A stretch of DNA of 64,000 nucleotides from Xanthostigma xanthostigma (taxonomy: Eukaryota; Arthropoda; Insecta; Raphidioptera; Raphidiidae), in assembly GCA_963575645.1 (NCBI GenBank), contig OY754469.1, positions 16,324,001-16,388,000 of the forward strand, written 5' to 3'. A program made the translations under genes and the position numbers. Every line of letters starts with the position of its first letter. Position 1 is the first letter of the stretch. The notes beneath the pieces were generated by a model that was not told where the DNA came from, ran no database searches, and saw only the letters and a program-made list of their open reading frames with translations. Shown here one piece after another: positions 32,442-43,272 of this stretch.

Positions 32442-32762
32442 ACATGACAGAAATTTTGACAGAACACGAAGTTCTTGGTGGAGTATTGGTATTATAAAAA
32501 GATTTCTCATGTTTGTGGGATCTATCAGATAAGTTATATTGTAACAGAGAAGCGCGTAACAACGCTCTAGAAATTCTTCGAGAGTGTTATTCAAAATATG
32601 ATCTTCGCTATCAAGCGATTTTATTAACTTCATATGACTAAATTCATCGCGATCTTTCAAATAGAATTTTGCCCACTTCTTTCTTTTCTTCCTTGTTGTT
32701 TGTGGCGGCATTAACGTTGCCGCTAGAACAATCGCAATTTTCGCGCGCTTAATCATAGGCAT
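32442..32762 (-). pseudogene. PIF/Harbinger transposase N-terminus
   Basis: The minus frame from 32762 reads RAKIAIVLAATL, RKKRKKWAKFYLKDRDEFSH, MKLIKSLDSEDH, LEEFLERCYALL, DPTNMRNLFIIP, ELRVLSKFLS. This follows the N-terminal region of HARBI1-like nucleases (basic KRKW block, '..SHM.L..EL', 'DTnMR.aI.p..rL..tLrfLa'). The DDE catalytic part is missing; a hAT inserted at 32441 and a deletion removed the rest. The last 40 codons of the open frame are hAT sequence. Confidence 0.65.
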
Positions 32763-32900
32763 GATTACGCAACTGTGTACACAAGGAGACTGACAGATCC
32801 GGTCGTCTGTTGCAAGCAGCGGACTTGATCCGCCGTACCATGTCCGTTGTCGGACCGGACCAAGTTCGAGCGTCTGTTAGTACTATAATAATTGCCGAGC

Positions 32901-33242
32901 ATTATTAATTGATCAAATAAATAAAATTATCGACCAATTTTTTCAGACTATATATTTTCAAAAATTATAAAATATAATTCAATAGATGACGTTCGGTTTG
33001 GATTTTGACCTTCTTCAGAAATAATCTAAAAAATATAAAAATTAATTAGTATCTACTTATTTTATAATAGAATTAAATTTGAATTTTTTATCGAAATATT
33101 AATGAAAAATTAATTAATTATTGAATTATATTTTATAATTTTTGTCAATATAGGTATAGTCTGAAAAAATTGGTCGATAATTTTATTTATTTCAAGAGTT
33201 CTATTCAGACGTTAATCAAAAATTATTAATTGTTCTTAAAAG
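32901..33242. mobile_element. Penelope family A insertion
   Basis: A perfect 11-bp duplication ATTATTAATTG (32901-32911, 33232-33242) flanks 320 bp of two inverted terminal repeats ending AATAAATAAAATTATCGACC and its counterpart. One arm has a weakened hammerhead-like motif; the other has lost it. No coding sequence. Confidence 0.82.
32988..33018 (-). ncRNA. Decayed hammerhead-like motif
   Basis: Minus strand: CTGAAGA plus extra A, then GGT...ACC as a reduced 3-bp stem and GAAC in place of GAAAC, then GTC. Probably inactive. Confidence 0.35.
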
Positions 33243-33244
33243 TC

Positions 33245-33580
33245 CTATATACCGAACGATAAGACGCACCTGAAATTTACGAGATGATTTTTAGAAAAAT
33301 GTAAATAGCCTAACACTAGCTAGCTATCGATGATCATAGACGAAGAGTGTAAGTAAATCGGTGATTCCCCCGCTTGTCTTGAGATAATTTGCGTCATATC
33401 TACCTTCAGTGGCGTGCCATATTTTTCGGACTATAAGACGTAGGTAGGTACCTCAAATTTGGAGACGATTTATTAAAAAAAATATTTTAATGTTACCTTC
33501 GGACCATGACGCACCCAAAGTTTGAGTCAATTTTTCTATGTAAAAAGGTGCGTCTTATAGTCCAAAAAATACGGTATATA
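33245..33580. mobile_element. TIR repeat with GACTATAAGACGCACC ends
   Basis: Left pieces CCGAACGATAAGACGCACC (33250) and CGGACTATAAGACG (33433) and the right end GGTGCGTCTTATAGTCC followed by AAAAAATACGGTA (33547-33577) form an inverted-repeat MITE, possibly two nested or overlapping copies. The type is familiar from many animal genomes, but I cannot assign a superfamily. Confidence 0.55.
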
Positions 33581-34182
33581 GATAAATAATGATGCTTTAA
33601 GTCTTTTGAAAATTCGTTGTAAAACTGGGTAACTGTCAGTTAAATAAAATTATGTATGCACGAAATTTGAAATAGCTAGTGGTGAAGAACATGTAAGGCG
33701 ACAGCAACACTCTTTTCTTCTCGTGGGAGTGGAACAGCCAATTTAGCTAATTCGGTACTGAAGTAATGGATAGGTACAATAGTAATATAATTGGAGTTAC
33801 AGTTAATTTTGAACGTTAAAATTGTGCATTATGAAAATATACCAATATTTATGTAAAAAAACGAAAATGAAACTTCGATTGGGCTTGTCCAACAGACTGT
33901 AAAATTTCAAAAGGTATGACGCAAATTATACAAAAGCGAAATGAGAAAGATGGCATCCAGACGATGAAGCAGAGCTTATAATAAGAAGTCATTCCCGCAG
34001 GGACTCACTGAAATATTTTGTCTCGTTATAATTATCCTTTATAAAATGCTCGTAATACCTATACGTAGAAAGAATTTAAAATTACATATTTTCAGGAATA
34101 AAAGTGTTATCAGAATTCCAATAATTCGTATTTTACACAGAAATCCCTTATTTCATGTTCTGTTTATTTACCTATTTAATAA
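33581..34182. other. Unassigned spacer
   Basis: No gene or element recognised. Confidence 0.45.
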
Positions 34183-34250
34183 TACTAGCGGTCCGGTCCG
34201 TGGTCGAAATTCGACACTAGTTTTTTTACAGTGTATGAACGTAAACAATG
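34183..34250 (-). mobile_element. Helitron 3' end fragment
   Basis: ACTAGCGGTCCGGTCCG at 34184-34200 is a minus-strand Helitron terminus (…GGACCGCTAGT). The 5' end was not found. Confidence 0.4.
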
Positions 34251-34322
34251 AATACAGCGTATTAACGTATGTTTTATTTAATTTAATTTAATGTATTTGT
34301 AACGAACATTATAAATAGGGGG

Positions 34323-34560
34323 CCGCTATGTACCTCTATATCTTTAGAATTATACAATAAGTTGCCTATAGAAATAAACAATATTAATAATTACGACAGA
34401 TTCAGAAAGTCTCTTAAAATTTTTTTTAATTGAAAAATATGTTTTTATAAAATGAATGACTTTTTAAACTAATTCTATTCTATTTTAAACTAATTCTATT
34501 GTATTGACGCATTCTAAGCAGTATTAAAGAATAAAAATATCTATCTATATCTATAAATTT
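34323..34560 (+). pseudogene. LINE polymerase terminus and 3' tail
   Basis: Plus-strand frame from 34323: SLELYNKLPIEINNINNYDR, FRKSLKIFF, stop at 34431-34433. This is the last ~35 codons of a LINE reverse transcriptase of Jockey/CR1 type, followed by an untranslated tail that ends in CTATCTATATCTAT repeats. 5' truncation is normal for LINE insertions. Confidence 0.65.
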
Positions 34561-34659
34561 TATCTTTCTGCACTCGTTCGCGATAGGAACTTTAACTACC
34601 CCAAATTTTACACTTCTCCGTGCGCGCAATGTGCTTAAAAGGGTACATATTTTTTCTTT

Positions 34660-35175
34660 ACGTATTAATATATAGGTACTGGGTGTTTTTTTTTTATTTT
34701 TTCTTTACGTATTAATATATAGGTACTGGGTGTTTTTTTTTATTTTGGAGGTTTTTCCTTATAAAACTACAAGTTGAATAAAAAAAAAGTTCGAACGAAA
34801 GATGTTGGGTTTCGCGGGGGAAATCGTTTGGATACAATACTCACCCCCACTACCTCACCCCTTAGCAGAGGGAGGGGGTGACCTTTGTTTTTTTTAATGG
34901 GAACCCCCATTTTTTATTGTCGGATATTGTTTTTTGTGAAAAAAATTGGTCTGAACTCTTATTCAATTCGGCTCGTAGTTTTTTACCAAAAAGCTCATTA
35001 AAAAAATCATTATTAGCAATTTGCAAAAAAACTACAAGCTAAATTAAAAAAAAAATCAGACAAAAGTTGTTCATTTTTACATAAAAAAATTCGATGATAA
35101 AGAAACGTGTAAAGTTTTTAAAAAAACACCGATAAAATAATATCCAAAGTTTAAAAAAAAAAAAACACCCGATAG
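34660..35175. mobile_element. MITE with GGGTGTTTTTTTT ends
   Basis: Left end ACTGGGTGTTTTTTTTTTAT and right end AAAAAAAAACACCC (near 35153-35169) face each other. The left edge is preceded by a 46-bp direct duplication (CTTTACGTATTAATATATAG at about 34657 and 34703). Inside, GGGTGACC/GGAACCCCC GC-rich islands. No coding sequence. Confidence 0.5.
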
Positions 35176-36179
35176 ATACTGACACTGATCGACAGGGATC
35201 TAGAAAACGGTTTGGTGTAATAATTTGTCAGCGTGCATTTGACAGCATTGCCTGCCTCTGTCAAAGTATCGACTCTAAGGTTAACTAGCTCGATCGCTTA
35301 GGGATTCAAGTTTATGTAAAGATACGATGACTAAAATGAAATAAAACTCGCCAAAACATAAATTAAGTACAAATTGGATACAATCAAACTTTTTCAATTA
35401 TCAAAAGTTTCAAAACTGTTTTGTCAAGTATTTTCAATGACCTATCTTCAAAAGTATAACATGTGCCTGTTGTAAGTTTAGTCTGACCTATGAAAAGTGA
35501 CCTAAAACCTTAATCAAATTGGAATCAGTTCTATCTAATCGTTGTAAAAGTGGGGGTCTAAAATTAATTTAAGAGGGCAAACATTGTAATGAAACGTTTG
35601 AACTTAGACAAAAAAGGTCACTTGACTGGGGAATGCAACAATATCTCTATATGAATGTAATCAATGGAACTGTAATAAGACAATTCCGGGATGTACTCGG
35701 AGTTTTGCTTAGTTATCAAAACCCGTTCAATAGTTCATGAGCTTATGTGGCCGTACATACAAGCGTTTGTTTCCGATCTACTTTACATTTCCGCTATTGT
35801 CGAAGCGGAATAATACATATTATCTACTCAGTAAGAAATAAACTTTTAAAAATATTGTCTGAAGACACAAGTAATTCAAGAATTACAAGGCGCGAAATTC
35901 TATAAAATATACCCCGGCGTTATGTTTGAAAATTGTTGTATATTTTTAACGACACTTTGAGCTTAATAATATAATTTAATTAACTTAATCTACGAAAAAA
36001 ATTACAGTTGAAAATATTGAAACACAGAAAGGAAAAAATCATTTTAATAATTTATTAATAATTAGTCACAACCAACTTTTTTATAATTATTACCCTAAAT
36101 TATTAAAATAATTATATTTCCATTTTGGTACATTTCAATAAAAACTTTATTTTTATTATTATTTTATTTTTCTTGTAAT
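35176..36179. other. Unassigned spacer
   Basis: No gene found. 35700-35780 has the style of a transposon end (AAACCCGTTCAATAGTTCAT) without an identifiable partner. Confidence 0.4.
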
Positions 36180-36620
36180 AACATATATCTTTGATGCGCA
36201 TGCGCCGATTTTTCCCGAAATAAAATAGAAAAATTTCTTGTAAAACAGATAGAATAATAAGCCGCTATGAAAAGTATACCATTGTTATATAAAAAACGTT
36301 ATAGCACATAATATCTCTTGCGCATGCGCCGATTTTCCCCAAAAATAAATTACAAAACTTTCTTGTAAAACAGATAGAATAATCAACCGTTATGAAATGT
36401 AAAGCATTATTATACTTATAAGAAACAACGTCATAGCCCATATCTCTTTTGCGCATGCGCCGATTTTCCCCAAAAAATTTACAATACTTTCATGTAAAAA
36501 TAAATAAAATAATAAGTCTTTTTAAAAACTATATTATTATTATATAAAACAACATTATAAAAGATATACTCTTTTACGCATGCGCCGATGTTCCCAAAAA
36601 ACAATAGGCCACTTAATATT
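36180..36620 (+). repeat. Four-unit degenerate array with GCGCATGCGC palindromes
   Basis: GCGCATGCGCCGAT (or ACGCATGCGCCGAT in the last unit) occurs at 36196, 36320, 36451 and 36576: intervals 124, 131 and 125 bp. Between the palindromes the units share TCTTGTAAAACAGATAGAAT and a run of C/A after the motif. The motif is far better conserved than the rest of the unit. TGCGCATGCGC matches the known NRF-1/Ewg binding consensus. Confidence 0.85.
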
Positions 36621-36639
36621 TGCATATCAAACATCCTCC

Positions 36640-37057
36640 CAAAATTTGGTTTCAATCCGCTCATACGTGGTGTAGAAATGGTAAGAAATGTCAAAAATGA
36701 CGTTTGCATATTCTGTCAAAGTATTATCTATGTTCTAATAATTAGTTATTCAAATTGTTAACTCAGAAGGCGTTGCATTTCACAAATATTTGAAATGCCA
36801 TCCGTTTTTGAACAAATGCAATCGTTTTATTTTAAGACAGAACAAACGTAATCTTTATATTACCATATTAAACCGTGCAACAGAGAGAGATAACCGAAAG
36901 ATGTTTGCCATCGATTATATCAAATTGAATTTATTTCTAAATAAATTTGTATAAAAAACCTGTTTTGGCAAATTCTGTTGTACGATATTTATGTAAAATT
37001 TTCTCCTCTTTCGTTTAAGACAGGTTTCGAGCCGATCTGATTTAAATTGAGTGAGTT
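36640..37057 (-). repeat. Dispersed repeat R1, copy 2
   Basis: Inverted copy of 7806-8260 with the same landmark order. No coding sequence, no target duplication recognised. Confidence 0.75.
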
Positions 37058-37274
37058 CTAAGCAAAAAACTTCGTTTTTTCTTTATTGCTCCCCTCTGGG
37101 GTCAAAATTCAAAAATCGGGCGACGTTAGGATTTAAGTTACCCGGAGACGAATCGAACAAAAAAAAGTTTTTTAAAATCGGTTAAGGCGTTTGGGCTGTA
37201 CGCTGGATACAAAAAGCGTGACTCACAGATTCACAGACAAAGCGAGTACATATAAGGCGCTTTAGCTTACGCTA

Positions 37275-37347
37275 ATCGCGCCTAAAAAGTGAAAGAATTT
37301 TTCAAATCGGCCCAGTGGTTCCTGAGATAAATGTGATCATAACTATA
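37275..37347 (-). mobile_element. Helitron-like fragment
   Basis: AAAGTGAAAGAATTTTTCAA and CAGTGGTTCCTGAGATAA are the internal body phrase of Helitron family 2; both termini absent. Confidence 0.4.
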
Positions 37348-37559
37348 TATAGGTTGACTATATATTGACAAAAAAGTTATATGTCAATATTACAAAAGAT
37401 GGCGTTTCGATCCGGATATAGATCTTTTTCAGATTTAAGAAATAATCTAAAAAATATACAAATTAATTAGTATATATTAACCACTTATTTTACAATTGAA
37501 TGAAGTTAATTAATTATCGAAAATTCAGACGTTAATCAAAGATTTGTATGTATAGGTTG
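37348..37559. mobile_element. Penelope family A insertion
   Basis: Direct repeat TATAGGTTG at 37348-37356 and 37551-37559 flanks 194 bp with TATATTGACAAAAA, a hammerhead-like remnant (37401-37432) and GACGTTAATCAAAGATT at the outer edge. No coding sequence. Confidence 0.72.
37401..37432 (-). ncRNA. Decayed hammerhead-like motif
   Basis: Minus strand: CTGAAAA (G8 changed), extra A, GATC/GATC stem with a larger loop, GAAAC, GCC. Core mutation suggests no activity. Confidence 0.35.
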
Positions 37560-37798
37560 TCATGTAAAAACAACCAAAAATGCTTTCCAGTCGACTCATT
37601 CGGCATTATTTGATCGATTGAACTCAATTAGTCTTTTATTTATTTTCTTCATATTAAGAGAAGAGTTTTAGAATTCGGTTGTCGCTTATGAAAAGCAAAA
37701 ATCCTACAACACACTGAAAATTAACCAATTACGGAACTCTAATTGATGCTAACAGTGCAATATTTTTTATTGTTCACTAAATTCTAAAGCCTCCACTA

Positions 37799-38143
37799 TA
37801 CGCGTGGCCAGCACCGCCACTCAAATAAGTGCCTATCATCGCCGCGATGATTGCCTAGCCGTCCACACAATCGTGCGGGTTCATTCACTCACTGTCATCC
37901 GTTCGACATGGATGTCGAAGTGCTAGCGGCTGCTGCAATTACATGGTTCTTTTTGGTAGAGTTCTATAAATTTAAAAGTCTCTGTGTTGGTCCACGCATA
38001 CGTAGACATTGTCGTCGCGCTAAACACCACAAAAACAAATAAATAAATAAACAATTTCACGCACTTTTTCCCTCAACTTCTGCCGTGCGATTGAATGTTG
38101 GCCGATTGTGTGTACGCGCGCACGATGCTGGCCACGTATTCCT
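37799..38143 (+). mobile_element. Possible PIF/Harbinger remnant
   Basis: TACGCGTGGCCAGCACCG near 37799 and GATGCTGGCCACGTATTC near 38126 are imperfect inverted ends. From 37908 a frame begins MDVEVLAAAAITWFFLVEFY and continues to a basic RIRRHCRRAKHHKNK before a stop at 38040-38042, in the style of Harbinger transposase N-termini. The evidence is suggestive only. Confidence 0.35.
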
Positions 38144-38491
38144 TTGATGTACCGACAATCAACCGATTACTGCCGATTACAGGCGATGATGTCCACGCAC
38201 AACAGAAATTTTAAAAATCAATCCTCAAAACTAGCAAAATTATACACGAATAAGTTTTATTTTCCTCAAAACACATTAAGGAAGCTTACTATAGGAAAAT
38301 CAAAAACGTTGATATTTGTTAAAAAAACAAAATTTCTTGAGGATTTTGTAATACTAAAGATTTCTGGAGACAAGAAATTTACATCCTTGACAAAGTACGT
38401 TGCTCGATTTTGTAAACTGTAGCGTCTTTACGAGGATGCCGCCGTGTTAAGTTCACCTGAGTCAAACTAACGTAAGTAGTCGCGGTATAAA
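38144..38491. other. Unassigned spacer
   Basis: AT-rich; a 104-codon frame at 38108-38422 has no recognised motif. Confidence 0.4.
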
Positions 38492-38712
38492 CATAGAGAT
38501 ATTAGACAAGAGTACGCGAGCAGTGAAACTGTCTGCAATTAAGAGAGAGAACCGTTCCTTATCTTTATGGTAAATAATGATACAAAACAATGCTGAGTAA
38601 GTAAACAAATATCTGGTTTTCTGCAGCGTTCTCTCTCTTAACTGAGGACACTTTCCCTTATGGCAAGCATACGAACTAGCGTACTCTATACTTATATATC
38701 TATGGATATAAA
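38484..38712. mobile_element. MITE M2, copy 1
   Basis: Element 38492-38704 with ends CATAGAGATATTAGAC and, inverted, CATAGATATATAAGTATAGA. Flanking 8-mers GGTATAAA and GATATAAA differ by one base. Copies at 50972-51186 and 61268-61458; all share GTCTGCAATTAAGAGAGAGA and CTGCAGCGTTCTCT. The 8-bp duplication points to hAT or P superfamily. Confidence 0.78.
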
Positions 38713-39628
38713 AGATTGCGCTCACTATACCAGCACGAACCAGCAAGTTTTAGTGCAATAACGACGTGTGTGTTGTTCGCTGGAAGAAGTGTTCATTTTG
38801 GCGAAGTTGTGTGAAGAGATGTCAAGATAAAAAGGAAGGGAACATAAAAGTTGCAGATCAGAACTGTATCCCGGTCCTCGACTGACACGATTTGCTCTGA
38901 CGGTCATTGCTGGTTGCAGGGGCGCTAGTCCGTTAAATAAGATGGCTTTTTTGATCCGTGCTGATACAGTGTACGCGGTCATTTGCTCTAATGTCGTTGT
39001 ATTTAAAAGTTATGTTTTAGTTTCTGCAACAAGTTTACAAAAATATACGAGTTCGGATATTAATTTAAAAGTTTAACGTCTACTATTATTTGAAATTGAA
39101 ATTGATGACCTGTATTTTAAATATGTTGACGATAAAAACAAAATGTATTATGCATTTCTATGAATATTATGTAAATTCATGAATAAATACAAATACAAAA
39201 TAAATATGTAAATATCAATAGAATTTTTATCTCTCTATACTATTAAATCGCGGTTTTCCTTAACAAGAAAATAAATGTGTACTATAATTTGTAAAAACAA
39301 TATATTATTATCAGTGTAAAACTTTAAAATAAATATATACATACATTATACAGTGAGGTCTAGAAAGTGTCCATTATAGTATATATGGGGAAAAAATCTT
39401 GATAATTTAATGTTATAAAAACATTAATTTCGTAAATCCGATCCTGTTTCATAAGAAATCCTAAGAACGAAAAATGTACCTAATTTATTATTTTTAATTA
39501 GGCGAGTAATGTCAATTATAGAATTTCGAAAATCTCAAAAAAAATTCATAATTCAATTGTTAGTATGTCCAAAGTTTTGAAACAATAAAACACAAATGTA
39601 AAATTATCAATTTTTTAGATATTGCTAA
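38705..39628. other. Spacer starting with a TATA-like motif
   Basis: GGATATAAAAG (38704-38714) lies exactly at the MITE border and overlaps its duplication. The next ~250 bp are GC-richer than average and might be transcribed, but no start codon or splice pattern can be defended. Confidence 0.25.
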
Positions 39629-39768
39629 CGGCCATTTCAGCATTGAGAAATTCCCCGGGGCAGGGCAGGCCGAATGGGTTTGGTTAAAAAACAATAAACA
39701 AATTTTTTTAACCAATAGCCATTCGGCCTGCCTTGCCCCGGGGCAGTTCTCGATCTCGAAAACGCCAT
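39629..39768. mobile_element. Hairpin MITE
   Basis: CCCCGGGGCAGGGCAGGCCG on the left mirrors CGGCCTGCCTTGCCCCGGGG on the right; the arms (~46 bp core, extending weakly outward) surround AAAACAATAAACAAATTTTT. GC-rich arms in AT-rich surroundings. Confidence 0.75.
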
Positions 39769-40570
39769 AAGTATCGTAAAATATTATTTCGATTTTTTAT
39801 ATTTGGTAAACAAAACATATAGAATGACTTATTATCAAAAAAAATTTTTTTTTTTAATGAACAACGTCAAAATTAAGAAAAAGAAACGCTTAATGAATAT
39901 AGAGATCACTGTTACATTAGGATGTAAAATTTTACTATATAATTTATCTTATTTTCATGCTTCATTTTTTTAAAAGCGTCACATCAACGTGATAATCATA
40001 AAATTTTAGTGTAAAGATAATTTGTTCAATTTTAAAAAATATGCATTTATCTGATTATTTGAAATCGATTAATATTTTAAACAAGAAAAATTGAATGCTT
40101 TACAGGCTTTGTGTATTGTTTAAAAATGTTAACACCTTTTCCCTGTAACTTTTTTCGATCTTTTCACAAATAATCCCATTTTTTCGAATAAGTATCAGCC
40201 CGAAAAATTTTTATTTACCGTCGAATTGAAAATAATAAAATAAATCTATTTTTAGTTGTCAACATTTTTTACGAAGCAGGACCGATTGACAAATTTATAT
40301 TATTGGTAACTTCATAATTAAAGTTTTTCTCGTATGATATTTTCTGAACTTGACTACGAATTACATGCAACAAAATAACAGATAACGCGTCAAATTCATC
40401 AGAAAACTACGGATCACTTATCAGCTTAAAAAATCTCCAGTAATTGCTAAATGAGTTTGTTTTCAAATATGTTATCGAACTATTATCGCTTATTAATAAT
40501 ACTGTTGCGTGCCCCCTGTTGGGACGACTGTGGGTTCTGTAGAATGTTCTAGCAACAACAACAATGGAAA
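39769..40570. other. Unassigned spacer
   Basis: No gene or element recognised. Confidence 0.45.
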
Positions 40571-40645
40571 ACAGATAGCCAAGCAAACCCGACCTTCTTT
40601 ACATGCATTGCCTTCTAAGAAGGTCGGGTTTATTTGGCTACCTGT
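40571..40645. repeat. Short hairpin with ~29-bp arms
   Basis: ATAGCCAAGCAAACCCGACC on the left mirrors GGTCGGGTTTATTTGGCTAC on the right, around a 17-base loop. Size is similar to a microRNA precursor but a tiny MITE is at least as likely. A TATAAAAG motif lies 50 bp downstream (40692-40699). Confidence 0.6.
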
Positions 40646-40905
40646 TTTGTCTAAAAACAAAATTAAGTTCATACAATAGAGCCACGCTGCCTATAAAAGC
40701 AAATAGACTATATTGTCGGCAGGGTTAGGCACTGCGACCCGAGTTTTTTTCAATTTCATTACTGTAGCAATTTAGGAGCTAGAAGAAGACAGGACAATGA
40801 GAACAACAGGATTTCAACCTTTGGGTACTGAGCTCTAAAAAGATGAATCACAAGGTGTACGATAAAAGTATTATTTTTTGCGTTGGAAGTTTCATAAATA
40901 AAGAA

Positions 40906-41297
40906 TAATATTTTTTATTCAACACACGTGAGTAATATATAATTTCGGGGCCCTGCTAAATTAAAAATAATAAATTACTTAATGTTGACGCGTAGAGTGC
41001 TAATAATGAGCCGTACTGTACGATAATGAATTTTCTGGACCAATAGGAACGCAGTAGGCTAGTAGCGAGCGGAAACCGTACAATAATGAATAATAACTGC
41101 ATAGTTTCTGGACCAATAGGGAACGCGGTAGCGATTTGTATATATGAAAACAGCATCGCAATTCAGCGAAATTCAGGGCCATCTTGTGTGCATCGAGGGC
41201 GGTGGGTACGTCAATCAATGAAGTGATTTATTATTTTTCCTTCTTTTATCAGGGCCCCGATTACATATTACTCGTGCTAGTTGAATAAAATATTATG
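40906..41297. mobile_element. TIR element with GGGGCCCTG inner ends
   Basis: Terminal inverted repeats of about 48 bp: TTATTCAACACACGTGAGTA...GGGGCCCTG on the left and the complement on the right. Inside is a degenerate direct repeat (TTCTGGACCAATAGGAACGC and TTCTGGACCAATAGGGAACG). No transposase; the two overlapping minus frames inside are not genes. Confidence 0.75.
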
Positions 41298-41412
41298 TGC
41301 GAACGTTGATCGAAGGAGAATATTCTACTCGCGTGTGACCGCACTCGCTAAGCTCGTGCGGCAAATTTCACGCTCATGGAGTCTTCTCCTTCTCTCACTA
41401 GTCGCACAATAT
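41283..41412. repeat. Imperfect inverted repeat
   Basis: TATTATGTGCGAACG on the left and CTAGTCGCACAATATA on the right, with GAAGGAGAA/TTCTCCTTC between. Adjacent to or continuing from the preceding TIR element. Confidence 0.4.
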
Positions 41413-41755
41413 ACTATTTTTTAGTTTTTAAAATTTCGTAATCAACATTTAACGTCTCCAACGACTACCTTAACATGTTGATACTAAAATGTCAATTAAT
41501 GTGGTGATTTATAGATGTGTATCAATTGGACTTGATTCATTAAAAACATGACAGTTAAAAGGCAAGGGTGAAAAAGAGTTCAATTAACTAGTTAAGAGAT
41601 TGATGACTCAATTATTATGATATTACAACAAAGTCATGGAAGCCGGATGGATTGATTTCTTTAAGATTATACAAAATGTTCGATATTTATTAATATTGAC
41701 ATATTATGTTTTGTCTTTACTAAAATAAAATACATATTTTTGAAGTAAAACTTCT
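41413..41755. other. Unassigned spacer
   Basis: Nothing recognised. Confidence 0.45.
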
Positions 41756-42048
41756 TTACGCACGCTTGACTTGGGGAGTAAGCTGGTGAATGCGTGACGA
41801 GAGCGTTACGCAAAGTGTGATCGGGCGAGGCGAACGGAAGTTGAGAGGGAGATATAAGTTAGTGAAGATAGAAAGACAGAGAGTTACGTTTCGTATATTA
41901 GTGTAGGGGCAAGAGAGAGAGGTGCGCGCGCACATTTTCTTTCTCATACTAGTTGCTGGCGTCGTAGCATCATATGCAGCGTTCTTTTTTCCTCGTCTAT
42001 TTTCTCCCTCTACTAATACGCGGCATTCTACTTTCGACAAAGGTGAGT
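41756..42048 (+). promoter_or_regulatory. GC-richer GAGA-containing block ending at a donor-like site
   Basis: Higher GC than its neighbours, with GAGAG motifs (GAGAGGGAGAT, AAGAGAGAGAGG) and ending CAAAGGTGAGTGC, a good 5' splice-site match at 42042/42043. It could be a host non-coding first exon with a GAGA-type promoter, but no TATA box or initiator is placed well and the minus strand has a 94-codon frame of no known type. Confidence 0.15.
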
Positions 42049-43269
42049 GCGTATCTCATACTAGTTCGTAAAACCGATAATAAATTTAAATATTTGTAGA
42101 AAATTAATATATTATGTTAGTATTCATTTAGGTAACTTTCTTTAATCTCACTCTTATGCTTCAGGGGTTATCCCAAAGATGTACAATATAAATGAATTTA
42201 GTATCTCTTATATTTATTAATACAATGTTGTGATGACAACATCCAATATGAGAAATGAGAATAAAGTCTTTTTCTAAATACCGATAACATATTATAGATC
42301 TAAAAAAATCTTTGTGTGTATATATAGTGAAAATTTGAATCCTTTTTAGAACTCACTTCTTTTTTCGGCAAACCCACTTGTTCTTTGAATAGAATTTGGT
42401 CTTTTTTTCACATTTATGTTTTTGGTGGAATTAAAAATTACATTATATTACGTACGTACCTGTTTACAGAGGGTTGAATAATCGCGATTCTACTGTACAT
42501 ATTTGCATATTGCATGATTAATTATTGATTAGAGATCGGTAGTGTGCCTCATTTCTTATTTATAATAAGCATCATGTAAATGCCCCCAGTACTTGAACCG
42601 TTATCGTAATTGCATGAACCGCATACTAGAAATGGTGAATTAGGAGACTAACAGCCGGATACTATGACGTCATAACAAATTATAAATACTTGATAGCAAA
42701 TAAAATTAATTTTTTTATCTCTTTGAAGACAACTTTCTAATGCTTATAACGGAGAAAACGCTATCAATTTTTTAATAATAATTGATGACATTTTTTTGTG
42801 AAGAATACAATATTTCTAAACACGCGCACCGAGGGTTCCGTACTATATCAATCTTATTACTTGCTTTTGAATTTCGAAAACTATATAGCTATTGAAAACA
42901 TTGTAATCGTTTTACTGTATACTTCTATTACTGCTGGTTTTTTTTTTTTTAATTTTACTATTAGTTTTAGAAATAGAAAAAGGAATCAGTTTTCGAGACG
43001 CGCTTCCAGTAAAATGTCGAAAACTATGTAACATTGATTTCTGGAAAAAAACATAGTTCTGAAATTCTTAAGGAGGTTGGGTAAAAAATTCAAGATGATT
43101 AAAATTTCAAAGATAAGTTCTTCTCAGTGATATACATAATATCTCAAATTTTGAACATTATTGACAGTCTGACTGCTGAAAAAATAAAATTCAAAATATA
43201 TTTTTAATACATGAAATCAAATGGCAGAAATAGTGACATAACAACAGAAAACTCATAAAATTAAATATA
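42049..43269. other. Unassigned spacer
   Basis: AT-rich; no gene or element recognised. Confidence 0.45.
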
Positions 43270-43272
43270 AAG

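Larger units (their letters stand above)
31831..32885. mobile_element. PIF/Harbinger-like element split by a hAT
   Basis: The ends ACAGACGCTCGAACTTGG (31839) and its complement (ending 32877) form TIRs, flanked on both sides by TAGTACTA. Because TAGTACTA is itself a palindrome, it cannot be told whether it is a duplication or part of the TIR. The sub-terminal zones are rich in CGGACCGG-like motifs. A transposase N-terminal remnant lies at 32442-32762. The hAT at 32057-32433 sits in the middle. Confidence 0.7.

Noticed and set aside
40571-40645. microRNA precursor
   Set aside because: Arms are almost fully paired over 29 bp with a long GC stretch, more like a small MITE; no conserved mature sequence recognised.
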